Shown: piece by piece, positions 34,956-43,642 of the stretch
Position numbering within the stretch: the first letter of the stretch is position 1
How the letters are laid out: every line of letters begins with the position of its first letter
Assembly: GCA_003222245.1 (NCBI GenBank)
Contig: QHVH01000008.1
Coordinates: 186,001-250,000 of the forward strand
Direction of reading: 5' to 3'
Length of the DNA: 64,000 nt
Source of the DNA: Blastocatellia bacterium AA13
GTDB taxonomy: Bacteria; Acidobacteriota; Blastocatellia; UBA7656
The notes under the pieces: model-generated
The model's database searches: none
Told to the model about the DNA's origin: nothing
The model's input: the letters and a program-made list of their open reading frames with translations, nothing else
Position numbers and translations under genes: made by a program

Positions 34956-36164
34956 ATGAATATTTTGTACATAGTCCAATATTGGCCGAGCCTCTTCGAG
35001 ACATACATGTTTCGGGAGGTCGGTTGGATGAAGAATCGCGGCCATCGAACAGCGATCGTCTCCCTGTCCAGCGCCGGTCCGCTTGGATTCATGAATGAGT
35101 CGGGACAGCGCGTGAACCTCGCTGAATTCGGAGTCGAAGATGTGCCGGTGCTTCAGCTCGAATCAACGAAGTTGTCGAGAGAGAGCTTGCTTGATCAAGC
35201 CCTCTCATTTTCCCGCCATCACCGGACGGAATTGATCGATGCACATTTCGCGCGGGAACCTGCCGAGCTGGCGTGTGATCTGAGCACGTCGAGCGGCATT
35301 CCATTCACGGTGAGAATGCGCGGCGGGGACGTTCATTCGAGGACCTCGCCGAGGCTCGCGGAAATCGCGGATGCTGCGCATGCAATATGTCCGGTCAGTC
35401 AATTCCTGGCCGATATTCTTACGGGAGAGCGGCCGCTTGCGAAACCGCCCGCCGGAATTCCGCTACATCTCGAGCCGGGCAAGCTTCAGGTGCTGCCCTA
35501 CAATCTGCCCGGGAAATATCTTGCCGACAGCCCTGTTCAGCAGAGCGAGGAAGTGCAGGTCATTGCTTCCGCCGGCCGGTTGGTTCCTATCAAGCGATTC
35601 GAGGATCTGATCGAAGCTGCGTCCGGTCTCGTCGACGAGTTCCCGGGTCTCAGGCTGCTGATCATCGGCGGCGGGGTTCTGACGAAGGACTTGGAAGAAA
35701 AGGCGAACGAAGCGGGTTTGGGCCACCGTTTTGGCGTGACCGGCTTCAAGAGCTGGGAAGAAGTCCTCAAGCTGCTCGGCCAGGTACATATCTACGTCCA
35801 GCCTTCCGAGCTTGAAGGCTTCTGCCTCACGACGGTTGAAGCGGCATTCCAGGGCTTGCCGCTTGTGTTGTCGCGCACGGGAATTCACGAAGAGTGCGTC
35901 GTTCCGGAAGTGAACGGCTATCTGTTCGATCCCGCAGACGTGAAGAGCCTCCGCGAGGGCCTGAAATTATTGCTGAGGGCAGGCGCCGCGAGAAGACAGG
36001 AAATGGGATCTGCGAGTATCGAAATTGTTGGCAATCGACTGAGCGAGGAAAGCGTTATGCCGCGCATAGAGGCTGTGTTTCGCTCTGCTATTGACGCCTC
36101 TCGGTTGATTGGCGAGGAGCCGGAAGTGCTTCGGAGCCGGGCTCGCACGGGAGAGAACGCCTGA
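34956..36164 (+). CDS. GT4-family glycosyltransferase
   Basis: This GT-B glycosyltransferase opens NILYIVQYWPSLFETYMFRE. The C-terminal nucleotide-sugar domain shows SAGRLVPIKRFEDLIEAA, the HIYVQPSELEGFCLTTVEA stretch (EGFCLTTVEA replaces the EGFGxxxxEA loop of GT4 enzymes), and GIHEECVVPEVNGYLF. It is a retaining enzyme working at the cytoplasmic face. Acceptor and donor are unknown. Its stop overlaps the next start (TGATG), so it is translationally coupled to the first A-family gene. Confidence 0.92.
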   Translation: MNILYIVQYWPSLFETYMFREVGWMKNRGHRTAIVSLSSAGPLGFMNESGQRVNLAEFGVEDVPVLQLESTKLSRESLLDQALSFSRHHRTELIDAHFAREPAELACDLSTSSGIPFTVRMRGGDVHSRTSPRLAEIADAAHAICPVSQFLADILTGERPLAKPPAGIPLHLEPGKLQVLPYNLPGKYLADSPVQQSEEVQVIASAGRLVPIKRFEDLIEAASGLVDEFPGLRLLIIGGGVLTKDLEEKANEAGLGHRFGVTGFKSWEEVLKLLGQVHIYVQPSELEGFCLTTVEAAFQGLPLVLSRTGIHEECVVPEVNGYLFDPADVKSLREGLKLLLRAGAARRQEMGSASIEIVGNRLSEESVMPRIEAVFRSAIDASRLIGEEPEVLRSRARTGENA

Positions 36165-37024
36165 TGATCAAGCGAATGGATCAACTACCTGCGGTCTTAT
36201 GCTGCTTCGCATACCGGGAGCAATATTTCGCCGAGATGGAAGGGATGCTTGCCACGGCGCGAGAGCATCATCCGACCTGGCCACTGATCGTTGGAAGAGG
36301 GCCGGCGCCCGGATTCGATCTTCCTACGTTTGAAGTCGAGTCGCCTTCAGGCAAGCTCCACTGGACTCTGCCCGTGCAGCTCAATGCAGATGGAACAGAA
36401 GACGACTTTTTCAAAATTATAATGATGAAGGGATGGTGGATGGCCCAGGTGTGGCGGAACTTCGGCCATCTTGTTGAGAGCAGCCACATGCGGCTCGTCT
36501 GGTCGGATGCCGACAATCGATTCAATGGTCCGCTTGATGTCGAACTCGACCCTTTATCCGAAGTTGTTGCGGGACCGTGGTGGTATGACCGTGAGAACCG
36601 GGGCTTCGATACCATTTGCAGCGGACTGCTCATGTTTCAAGGAGCAAAAAACGGCGTCGTTTCGAAACTGCTCAGCGAATGGTCGGCCAAATGTCTCGAC
36701 TGTATTCAGAACCTTCCGCCCCAGACCAAGCCCTGGCGGGACAGCGATCAGGAGGTACTGACCGCGGTCCTTGCCGCGCATCCGCAAGCCGACAGCGGTT
36801 ACGAGCTCTTCAAATTGGATATGACCAAGTACTCGGGGTGTCCTGTTAAAGACGGCAGGCTCGTGCGAAGGGCGCTCATCGATTCGTGGTACATGATCGA
36901 GCGGATGAGGCTGCCCGAGTATCACGACGTCGACTGGCCGCCGCCCGAAGACTACAGGCGATACGCTCCGATCGGAACCCCGTTGCCTGGTTGGAATCCG
37001 GACGAAGAGGCCTCTACGGAATGA
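36164..37024 (+). CDS. A-family GT-A-like glycosyltransferase, copy 1
   Basis: First of four paralogues in the cluster. Shared blocks are LPxVLxxFAYRxxYF, MLATAREHHPTWPLIVGRGP, a GWWMAQVW helix, the metal/nucleotide motif SDADNRFNGPLDVEL (DAD at about 115-117), ICSGLLMFQGAK, PWRDSDQEVL and a tail WPPPEDYRRYAP. The DxD-type motif after a hydrophobic strand and the GxxxF block fit a GT-A nucleotide-sugar transferase fold. The family is not one I can name. It is closest to copy 4, sharing SDADNRFNGPLD. It starts on the stop of the GT4 gene. Confidence 0.7.
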   Translation: MIKRMDQLPAVLCCFAYREQYFAEMEGMLATAREHHPTWPLIVGRGPAPGFDLPTFEVESPSGKLHWTLPVQLNADGTEDDFFKIIMMKGWWMAQVWRNFGHLVESSHMRLVWSDADNRFNGPLDVELDPLSEVVAGPWWYDRENRGFDTICSGLLMFQGAKNGVVSKLLSEWSAKCLDCIQNLPPQTKPWRDSDQEVLTAVLAAHPQADSGYELFKLDMTKYSGCPVKDGRLVRRALIDSWYMIERMRLPEYHDVDWPPPEDYRRYAPIGTPLPGWNPDEEASTE

Positions 37025-37058
37025 AGGAAGAATTCAAGTAGGCGGTTGAAAACGAAAG

Positions 37059-38006
37059 ATGAGTATGACGATGAATTCGGCAAACAACGACGCCGTCGCC
37101 GAAGCGCCGGATCCGGCGAATTACGAAGATCCGGTAGTCTGGTCGATAGGCATTTATACGGGCGAAACGTTAAAAGGCCTCCAGCCGGCGCCCGCGGCTT
37201 CCAATCCGGTGCTGTCGGCTCAGGACGTTACGGATGTCCGCTCATCGTTCGTGGCCGACCCCTTCATGATAAATGACGGAGACAGGTGGCATCTGTTCTT
37301 CGAGGTCTGGAACCTTGATGCACACAAGGGAGACATCGGATGGGCCGTGAGTAATGACGGTCTTGCGTGGGACTACCGGCGGATCGTTTTGACGGAGCCT
37401 TTTCATCTCTCGTATCCCTATGTTTTTCGCGAACAGGGCGAATACTACATGATTCCGGAGTCGTATCAGGCAAACGCGGTCAGGGTGTACCGCGGAGACC
37501 CTTTCCCCGAAAAATGGTCGCTGGTTGAACCGATTCTCGAAGGCGAATTGCTGGATTCCTCGATCTTCGCATTCGAGGGCAAGTGGTGGCTTCTCACCTG
37601 TCCGATGGCTTCGGATGACGACGTACTCGAGTTGTTCTACGCGGACGCTGTTCTCGGCCCGTGGCGACGGCACCCCGCAAGCCCGGTCATAAAGGGCAAC
37701 GACCAAATCGCGAGGCCGGGCGGCCGAGTCGTGATGGGCGATAGCGGAAGGCCGGTCAGATTCACTCAAGCCTGCTACCCGGCTTATGGAATGCACATTC
37801 GCGGTTTTGAAATCACCGCGCTGAATACTTCTTCTTATGAAGAAAGAGAGATTCAGCAGGCGCCGATCCTCCTGGGGGGGAATCAATATTGGAATCGCTC
37901 GGGGATGCATCATGTCGATCCCCATCGGGTGAATGGGAAATGGCTCGCCTGTGTGGATGGATGGCGAATCGAAGAGCGGCCTCAAGTTGAAAAGCAGGCT
38001 CGCTGA
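37059..38006 (+). CDS. B-family five-bladed beta-propeller protein, copy 1
   Basis: First of three paralogues. It shows WSIGIYTGETL at the N-terminus, FVADPFMIND, WHLFFEVWN, IGWAVSNDGLAW, EPFHLSYPYVF, YMIPESYQA, the blade segment WWLLTCPMASDDD and a closing HHVDPHRVNGKWLACVDGW. The repeat of ADPF, SYPYV and PES motifs is that of GH43-like propellers, such as the N-terminal domain of plant GINT1 (glucosamine inositolphosphorylceramide transferase). The protein could be a glycosidase-like or sugar-binding enzyme. The ATG is in-frame with several nearby Met codons. Confidence 0.72.
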   Translation: MSMTMNSANNDAVAEAPDPANYEDPVVWSIGIYTGETLKGLQPAPAASNPVLSAQDVTDVRSSFVADPFMINDGDRWHLFFEVWNLDAHKGDIGWAVSNDGLAWDYRRIVLTEPFHLSYPYVFREQGEYYMIPESYQANAVRVYRGDPFPEKWSLVEPILEGELLDSSIFAFEGKWWLLTCPMASDDDVLELFYADAVLGPWRRHPASPVIKGNDQIARPGGRVVMGDSGRPVRFTQACYPAYGMHIRGFEITALNTSSYEEREIQQAPILLGGNQYWNRSGMHHVDPHRVNGKWLACVDGWRIEERPQVEKQAR

Positions 38007-38095
38007 ATCCTGGCGATATCACAGCACGAATTGAATGAGCCTTTGCCAAACCGAATCGTCGAAAGTTAAACGTCGGTTCCAGTCGGAGGGTACTG

Positions 38096-38974
38096 ATGAC
38101 GAGGAAGACATACGACATCCCAGTGGTGCTTACCTCTTTCGCTTACAACAAGGAATACTTCGCGGAGATGGATGGAATGATCGAAGGGATCAGGGAACAC
38201 CATCCCGACTGGACGATCGTCGTCGGCCGAGGACCCGTTTCGGAATTGGGCGAGGGAAGTCTCGAAGTCGAATGGCCGGGCGGCAAGACAAACTGGGTGC
38301 TGCCGGTCTCGTTGAATATCGGCGAGGATAGAGAGAAGAACTGGAGCCGAATATGCCTTATGAAGGCGTGGTGGATTGCTCAGGTATGGCATAACCTCGG
38401 TGAGCTCGCCCAGCCCGGTATCAGGCGAGTCTTATGGCTGGATGCCGATGCGCGGCTTGGCGGCCCGATCGATATCGAGCTCGAACCCGACGACGAAGTT
38501 CTGGCCGGACCGTGGCACTACGATTCTAAAAATCCGGAATACGACGGCATACGATGCGGCATCGTCCTGTTTCAGGGACGCAAATCAGGCAAGGTGGAAA
38601 CGATTCTGGACGCGTGGTCCGACGAATGTCTTCGACAGATAGAGGATCTGCCAATTAGCAACCTACCCTGGCTTTATGGCGACGGCGAAGTTCTGCGCGA
38701 GTTGCTCAGACACGAGCCGGGCGGTCCCGGCAGCTACACAATGCTGAGGCTCGAGCACAACAGGTATTGCGGTCACCTGACGAAGTATGGCGCGGCTCGG
38801 CCGGGAACCCTCGTGATTCACTGGTTGATGAGCGCGAATTTCTGGCGTTCCGAACAGGATGAAGATGGTCATCTGCCCTGGCCGCCGCCAGAGGACTACA
38901 GGCGGCGCATTGCCGCCGAAAGCGGCTTTCCCGCACAAATCGAACACGGCGACGGCGTGACCAAGCCTCAGTGA
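38096..38974 (+). CDS. A-family GT-A-like glycosyltransferase, copy 2
   Basis: Second A paralogue (292 residues). It has IPVVLTSFAYNKEYF, EHHPDWTIVVGRGPVSE, the metal site LDADARLGGPIDIEL (DAD at about 116-118), IRCGIVLFQGRK, PWLYGDGEVL and WPPPEDYRRRI. In the DAD region it pairs with copy 3 (LDADARL), not copies 1 and 4, so the family has two subtypes in the cluster. GGAGGG upstream supports the ATG at 38096. A different donor or acceptor from copy 1 is likely. Confidence 0.7.
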   Translation: MTRKTYDIPVVLTSFAYNKEYFAEMDGMIEGIREHHPDWTIVVGRGPVSELGEGSLEVEWPGGKTNWVLPVSLNIGEDREKNWSRICLMKAWWIAQVWHNLGELAQPGIRRVLWLDADARLGGPIDIELEPDDEVLAGPWHYDSKNPEYDGIRCGIVLFQGRKSGKVETILDAWSDECLRQIEDLPISNLPWLYGDGEVLRELLRHEPGGPGSYTMLRLEHNRYCGHLTKYGAARPGTLVIHWLMSANFWRSEQDEDGHLPWPPPEDYRRRIAAESGFPAQIEHGDGVTKPQ

Positions 38975-39010
38975 GATGAGAGCGGACCGAAGATTGGGAG
39001 GATCTAATTA

Positions 39011-39670
39011 ATGAAGCGGGAGAAGGGAACTCTCTACTACTGCCAGCATTCGTGGGATCTTTATCCAGATAACTGTCCGTGTGACGTCCATTTTGTCGAA
39101 TACCTGGAATCGAGAAATATCACCGGAAAATCGATATTTCATTTCGGCACGGGAGAACATCACATAGTCGGCAAGAAGAACCATGAGCGAGGGAATCCCA
39201 ACGACATTTTTGGAATTACCGCTTCATACCAACCGGCTAAATGCAGAAGCAAGGAGTGCGAGACGTACCTCGATTTCATCTACAAGAATCCGGTAGCGGC
39301 GAATCACTACAAGGTACTGTTCTCGGACGTCTATACATTGACCCCTTCGCTGCTGCCGGACTTCGACATCGTGACCTTGTTTCATCTGTGTGAATTCTAT
39401 GACGAAGAGTATTCGTCATACGCGCGGCTGAACGATCTCGGTTTGCTCGAGATGTTTCTGGAGAAGCTAAAGCCGAGCGGCCAAATCCTGTTCTTCCCGA
39501 GTTGGCACGGCGACCCAAACGATATAGGCGAGAAGTGCAAGACAGCAAAAGCGACGACTGTGAAAATGATAAACGACTTCGTTGCACAGAGCAGACTGGC
39601 TGTCGACGAAGAGTACAAGTCGATACTCATCTGCAGCAAGCCCGAACCAGGACCGGCCCCGGCGAGATGA
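39011..39670 (+). CDS. C-family small Rossmann/methyltransferase-like protein, copy 1
   Basis: First of three paralogues. Landmarks are NCPCDVHFVEYLESRNI, the SIFHFGTGEHHIVG loop, HERGNPNDIFGITASY, NHYKVLFSDVYTLTPSLLP, FDIVTLFHLCEF and a C-terminal VDEEYKSILICS. The glycine loop after a strand, then FDIVTLFHL, match motif I and the post-motif of class I SAM methyltransferases, but the usual acidic loop (E/DxGxGxG) is replaced by FHFGTGEHH. SAM binding is plausible but not certain. Copy 1 has a 10-residue insertion (AKCRSKECET) that copies 2 and 3 lack. Confidence 0.65.
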   Translation: MKREKGTLYYCQHSWDLYPDNCPCDVHFVEYLESRNITGKSIFHFGTGEHHIVGKKNHERGNPNDIFGITASYQPAKCRSKECETYLDFIYKNPVAANHYKVLFSDVYTLTPSLLPDFDIVTLFHLCEFYDEEYSSYARLNDLGLLEMFLEKLKPSGQILFFPSWHGDPNDIGEKCKTAKATTVKMINDFVAQSRLAVDEEYKSILICSKPEPGPAPAR

Positions 39671-39721
39671 TGTCGTTCTTCGAAGATGGCCGATTGCGGC
39701 GATTCCTTAAGGAGTTGAAGC

Positions 39722-40666
39722 TTGAGCGATCAGACAAAAGCAAGTACCGGCGTCGGTTCAAAGCCAGCCGGCGAAGCTATCTGGTCTATCGGAATCTATT
39801 CCGGCGATACGCCGTTCAATCTGAGTCCGTGCGCTGACATCAGGAATCCGGTTCTTTCGGCGGAAAGCGTTACCGACGTTCCGGCTGAGTTCGTTGCGGA
39901 TCCGTTTATGATCCGCGTTGGCGGCTCGTGGCATATGTTCTTTGAGGTGATGAACGCGCAAACCATGAGGGGCGAAATTGGATGGGCGCAGAGCGAGGAC
40001 GGCCTCGGCTGGGCATATCGGGGAATTGTCCTGCGGGAACCCTTTCACCTGTCGTACCCATATGTAATTTGCGCCGATGGCGAATTCTACATGATCCCCG
40101 AGAGCCATAAGGCTGGAAGAACAAAGCTGTATCGGGGAGATCCGTTTCCAGATCGATGGTCGTCCGTGGGTACGATCATGGACGGAGGGTGGGTCGACTC
40201 GTCACTCCTCTTTTTTGACGGTTTGTGGTGGATGTTTACATGCCCGGCAGGTTCGAGGAGCAGTTCGCTCGAGCTATTTTGCTCGGAGAGTCTTGGCGGC
40301 CGGTGGCTGCGGCATGCGATGAGCCCGCTTATCGTGGAGAACGATCGAATAGCGCGCCCCGGCGGCAGAGTGATAGCGCTGGGAAACGAAATCATTCGAT
40401 TCTGTCAGGACTGTTATCCGAGGTACGGCACGCGAATACGTGCATTTGAAATAACTCAGTTGAGCACGTCAACCTATGTTGAGCGAGAGGTGGATTCAAC
40501 CCCGATTCTGGCCGGCGGCAAAGAGTGGAATATGGACGGTATGCATCACGTCGATCCTCACTGGACGGGCGATCGGTGGCTCGCCTGTGTAGATGGATTC
40601 GTGCTGAAGGAAGCAAACGCGGCGAGTGAGGTCTTGCTGCGCGGCGCGTGGAGCCGAGGACATTGA
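39722..40666 (+). CDS. B-family five-bladed beta-propeller protein, copy 2
   Basis: Second B paralogue (314 residues), with WSIGIYSGDTPFN, FVADPFMIRVGGSWHMFFEV, IGWAQSEDGLGW, EPFHLSYPYVI, FYMIPESHKAG, WWMFTCPAGSRSS, IARPGGRVI and MHHVDPHWTGDRWLACVDG. Every propeller landmark of copies 1 and 3 is kept. The start is a TTG at 39722 with AAGGAG seven bases before it, and no ATG fits as well. It is followed one base after its stop by the carbamoyltransferase ATG, so the two are probably co-translated. Confidence 0.72.
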   Translation: MSDQTKASTGVGSKPAGEAIWSIGIYSGDTPFNLSPCADIRNPVLSAESVTDVPAEFVADPFMIRVGGSWHMFFEVMNAQTMRGEIGWAQSEDGLGWAYRGIVLREPFHLSYPYVICADGEFYMIPESHKAGRTKLYRGDPFPDRWSSVGTIMDGGWVDSSLLFFDGLWWMFTCPAGSRSSSLELFCSESLGGRWLRHAMSPLIVENDRIARPGGRVIALGNEIIRFCQDCYPRYGTRIRAFEITQLSTSTYVEREVDSTPILAGGKEWNMDGMHHVDPHWTGDRWLACVDGFVLKEANAASEVLLRGAWSRGH

Positions 40667-40667
40667 T

Positions 40668-42698
40668 ATGAGGGTAATAGGTTTCAGCGGAAGTTTCGAC
40701 TTCATAGATGAGACTCGCTACGCCGCCGAATACTGGCACGATGGCGCCGCCGCCCTCGTTGAAGACGGAGAGGTTCTATTCGCAATCGAGGAAGAACGAC
40801 TCGACCGAATCAAGCACAGTGACAAGTTCCCGGTGCTGTCAATCAACGCCTGTCTCGAGCACGCCCGCATTCGCTTACAGGACGTCGATCTCTTTTCTTA
40901 TTACTGGGAAGACGTGGATTCGCTTCGCAAAGAAAAGGTGCTGCTTAATCCGTACGAGCCTCTCGAATCGGTCGACAAAGCGGCGTTCGTCAGAGAAAGG
41001 TTTCGTCGCGCGTGGGGAAAGGAGATCGACCAGCGGAAATTTCAGTTCGTCAATCATCACTATGCGCACGCCGCAAGCGCTTTTGGGCTATCCGGATTCG
41101 ATCAGGCGCTGGTGATAACGCTGGACGGAGAAGGGGACGGCTGTTCCGGGATTGCGCTTGAAGCTGCCGGCGCTGAGTGGAAGGAGCTTCGGATTTTCTC
41201 GGTTCGTAATTCGCTCGGCTACTTCTATAGTGACTTGATTGCCTACCTCGGCTACACGATGTTCGACGAATACAAGGTGATGGGATTGGCGCCTTACGGC
41301 GACCCGGAGAGATTCAGATCTCTTTTCCGAAGTCTCTACGAACTGCTTCCGAACGGCGAATACGAGATTCTCTTCAGGAACAACTTGCCGTGGCTCTTTG
41401 ACAAACTCGCGCCGCGCAGAAAAGGTGAGCCGTTTAGCCAAATCCATAAGGATTTCGCAGCCGGGTTGCAGGAAGCGCTCGAGGATCTGGCCTTTCACAT
41501 CCTCACTCATTTCAAACAGGTCACCAGGCAGAAGAACCTGTGCCTTGCGGGCGGCGTGGCGCACAATTGTACTCTCAACGGAAAGATCTTGCGCTCGGGC
41601 CTCTTCGAGAACGTGTTTATACAGCCGGCGGCGCACGATTCCGGTTGTGCCCTCGGCGCGGCCCTGCACAGTTGTTACGCGCAGGGGAAAGGTACCCGAG
41701 GTCATCGACGCCTTGCTCACGTCTATTGGGGAGCCGATGTCGGGAGCAGCGAATCGATAGAGAGATCGCTTAGAAAATGGGACTTACTGGAATTCCGCAA
41801 AGAAACGAATATCGCGGAGAGCACCGCAAGAGTTCTCGCCGAAGGCTCCGTAGTAGGCTGGGTGCAGGGCCGTTCGGAGTTCGGGCCGCGTGCTTTGGGA
41901 AACCGAAGCATACTTGCCGATCCGCGGCCCGCGAGTAATAAGGATCGAATCAATCAGTTAGTAAAAAAACGCGAGGCATATAGGCCCTTTGCGCCATCCG
42001 TGATCGAGGAAGAAGCCGACAAGTTCTTTGAAGTTCGCGCCGCGGAACAGCAGCTTGAGTTCATGCTCTACGTCGTTCACGTCAAGGAAGAGAAGCGGCA
42101 ATTGCTGGGCGCCGTGACTCATATAGACGGAACCGCGCGAGTCCAGACGGTGTCCCGCAAGACCAACCCTCGCTTCTGGGAGTTAATCCAGGCTTTTGGC
42201 GAGAGAACGGGCGTGCCCATTCTTCTCAATACCTCGTTTAACAACAACGCCGAGCCGATCGTCGAGTCGATTGAGGACGCCATAGCCTGCTTCCTCACAA
42301 CCGGCCTCGACTACCTTGTAGTAGGAGATTACTTAATACAGAAGAAGGCGGGACATCGCCCGCAAGATTACCTGAGGCTTGCGGCTTTTCTGCCGCCGTA
42401 TGCGAATCTATATCACAAAAAAGGCCGCTCCCTTCGCGGAAAAATAGCAGACTCCTTCTATTTGGGCGTTAGCTATAGTAAAGCGGATCAGTACGGAAGG
42501 GACCGGCACGAGTTGTCACAAAAAATGCACGAGTTGTTGAGCCGATCCAATGGTGAACGGCCAGTCGCCGAAGTGCTTACCGAGATGGGCCTGAATGGTG
42601 CGAATATTTCACGGCCTTTTATTGATGAGTTGATTGAGCTCTGGTCGCTGCGGCTCATCAGCCTTGGACCTGCCTGTGAGCTGCGAGCGGAGGGCTGA
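40668..42698 (+). CDS. NodU/TobZ-type O-carbamoyltransferase
   Basis: This 676-residue enzyme has the two parts of the family. The N-terminal kinase-like domain shows EYWHDGAAALVEDGEVLFAIEEERLDRIKH, HHYAHAASAF, ITLDGEGDG and LCLAGGVAHNCTLNG. The C-terminal YrdC-like part carries GRSEFGPRALGNRSILADPR, YRPFAPSV and LNTSFNNNAEPIV. Members make carbamoyl-adenylate from carbamoyl phosphate and ATP and move the carbamoyl group to a hydroxyl of a sugar or antibiotic core (TobZ, NodU, CmcH). Its presence among sugar genes points to a carbamoylated glycoside. The start at 40668 is used because the reading upstream to 40626 overlaps the B2 gene. Confidence 0.93.
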   Translation: MRVIGFSGSFDFIDETRYAAEYWHDGAAALVEDGEVLFAIEEERLDRIKHSDKFPVLSINACLEHARIRLQDVDLFSYYWEDVDSLRKEKVLLNPYEPLESVDKAAFVRERFRRAWGKEIDQRKFQFVNHHYAHAASAFGLSGFDQALVITLDGEGDGCSGIALEAAGAEWKELRIFSVRNSLGYFYSDLIAYLGYTMFDEYKVMGLAPYGDPERFRSLFRSLYELLPNGEYEILFRNNLPWLFDKLAPRRKGEPFSQIHKDFAAGLQEALEDLAFHILTHFKQVTRQKNLCLAGGVAHNCTLNGKILRSGLFENVFIQPAAHDSGCALGAALHSCYAQGKGTRGHRRLAHVYWGADVGSSESIERSLRKWDLLEFRKETNIAESTARVLAEGSVVGWVQGRSEFGPRALGNRSILADPRPASNKDRINQLVKKREAYRPFAPSVIEEEADKFFEVRAAEQQLEFMLYVVHVKEEKRQLLGAVTHIDGTARVQTVSRKTNPRFWELIQAFGERTGVPILLNTSFNNNAEPIVESIEDAIACFLTTGLDYLVVGDYLIQKKAGHRPQDYLRLAAFLPPYANLYHKKGRSLRGKIADSFYLGVSYSKADQYGRDRHELSQKMHELLSRSNGERPVAEVLTEMGLNGANISRPFIDELIELWSLRLISLGPACELRAEG

Positions 42699-42704
42699 GC
42701 CGAA

Positions 42705-43604
42705 ATGAATGAGACAGGCAAGATCGCGACAAGTGGATCCGCCGCGGCTCTGACCGACATCGAGATCTGGTCAATTGGAATCTACTCGGGCGCAACGCTC
42801 TCGAATCTCGAGCCGGCGCTGTGTGCGAAGCCGGTTCTTGGGGCCAATGACGTCGATGACGTGCGTGCTCTGTTCGTTGCCGATCCGTTCATGCTCAAGG
42901 TCGAAGGTACATGGCACATGTTCTTCGAGGTGCTTTTAGCCGAATCCGAGAAAGGCGAGATCGGGTGGGCGACGAGCGACGACGGGTTGAGTTGGACTTA
43001 CAGGAAAGTAGTTCTGAGGGAGCCTTTTCATCTTTCTTATCCTTATGTGTTTTGCGTCGACGGCCAGTTCTACATGATTCCGGAGAGCATTAAGTCGAGA
43101 GCGGTACGGCTGTATAAGGCAGATCGTTTCCCGGACAAATGGTCTTTCGCAGGAAACATCCTTGAAGGATTGTGGGCCGATCCGTCGGTGTTCTTTTTCG
43201 AGGGCAGGTGGTGGATGTTTGCGTGTCACGCGTCTCCAAAGAACGATCAACTCGCGCTCTTTCATGCGGAGGACATTTTTGGCCCGTGGCGCCCACACGC
43301 ACTGAACCCGATCGTCGACGGTGACAATCGAATCGCCCGTCCCGCCGGGAGAGTAGTCGTAAGGGACGACAGAGTGATCCGGTTCGCGCAGGACTGCAAT
43401 CCGAACTATGGCACGAGCATTCGCGCGCTCGAGATCTCCGAACTCACTCAATCCGCGTTCAGTGAAAAGGAAATTGAGAACAGCCCGATTCTGCGCGGCG
43501 GAGATCAGTCGTGGAATCTGCTTGGAATGCACAATGTCGACCCGCACTGGATCGGCGATCGCTGGCTGGCCTGCGTGGACGGATGGCGATTTGAGCCTCG
43601 GTAG
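42705..43604 (+). CDS. B-family five-bladed beta-propeller protein, copy 3
   Basis: Third B paralogue (299 residues). The landmarks are IWSIGIYSGATLSNL, FVADPFMLKVEGTWHMFFEV, IGWATSDDGLSW, EPFHLSYPYVF, FYMIPESIKS, WWMFACHASPKND, IARPAGRVV and MHNVDPHWIGDRWLACVDGW. It lies six bases after the carbamoyltransferase stop. The near-constant ADPFM, SYPYV and MIPES motifs in three copies point to a preserved active or binding site in the centre of the propeller, not to a decayed family. Confidence 0.72.
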   Translation: MNETGKIATSGSAAALTDIEIWSIGIYSGATLSNLEPALCAKPVLGANDVDDVRALFVADPFMLKVEGTWHMFFEVLLAESEKGEIGWATSDDGLSWTYRKVVLREPFHLSYPYVFCVDGQFYMIPESIKSRAVRLYKADRFPDKWSFAGNILEGLWADPSVFFFEGRWWMFACHASPKNDQLALFHAEDIFGPWRPHALNPIVDGDNRIARPAGRVVVRDDRVIRFAQDCNPNYGTSIRALEISELTQSAFSEKEIENSPILRGGDQSWNLLGMHNVDPHWIGDRWLACVDGWRFEPR

Positions 43605-43642
43605 AGCGAACTGCTGTCGAGAGCCCGCGAAGGAGGAGGAGA

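Noticed and set aside
39011-39670. Calling the C-family proteins simply 'methyltransferase'
   Set aside because: The glycine loop is altered (FHFGTGEHH) and the acidic SAM-ribose residue is not clear, so the call was kept at methyltransferase-like.
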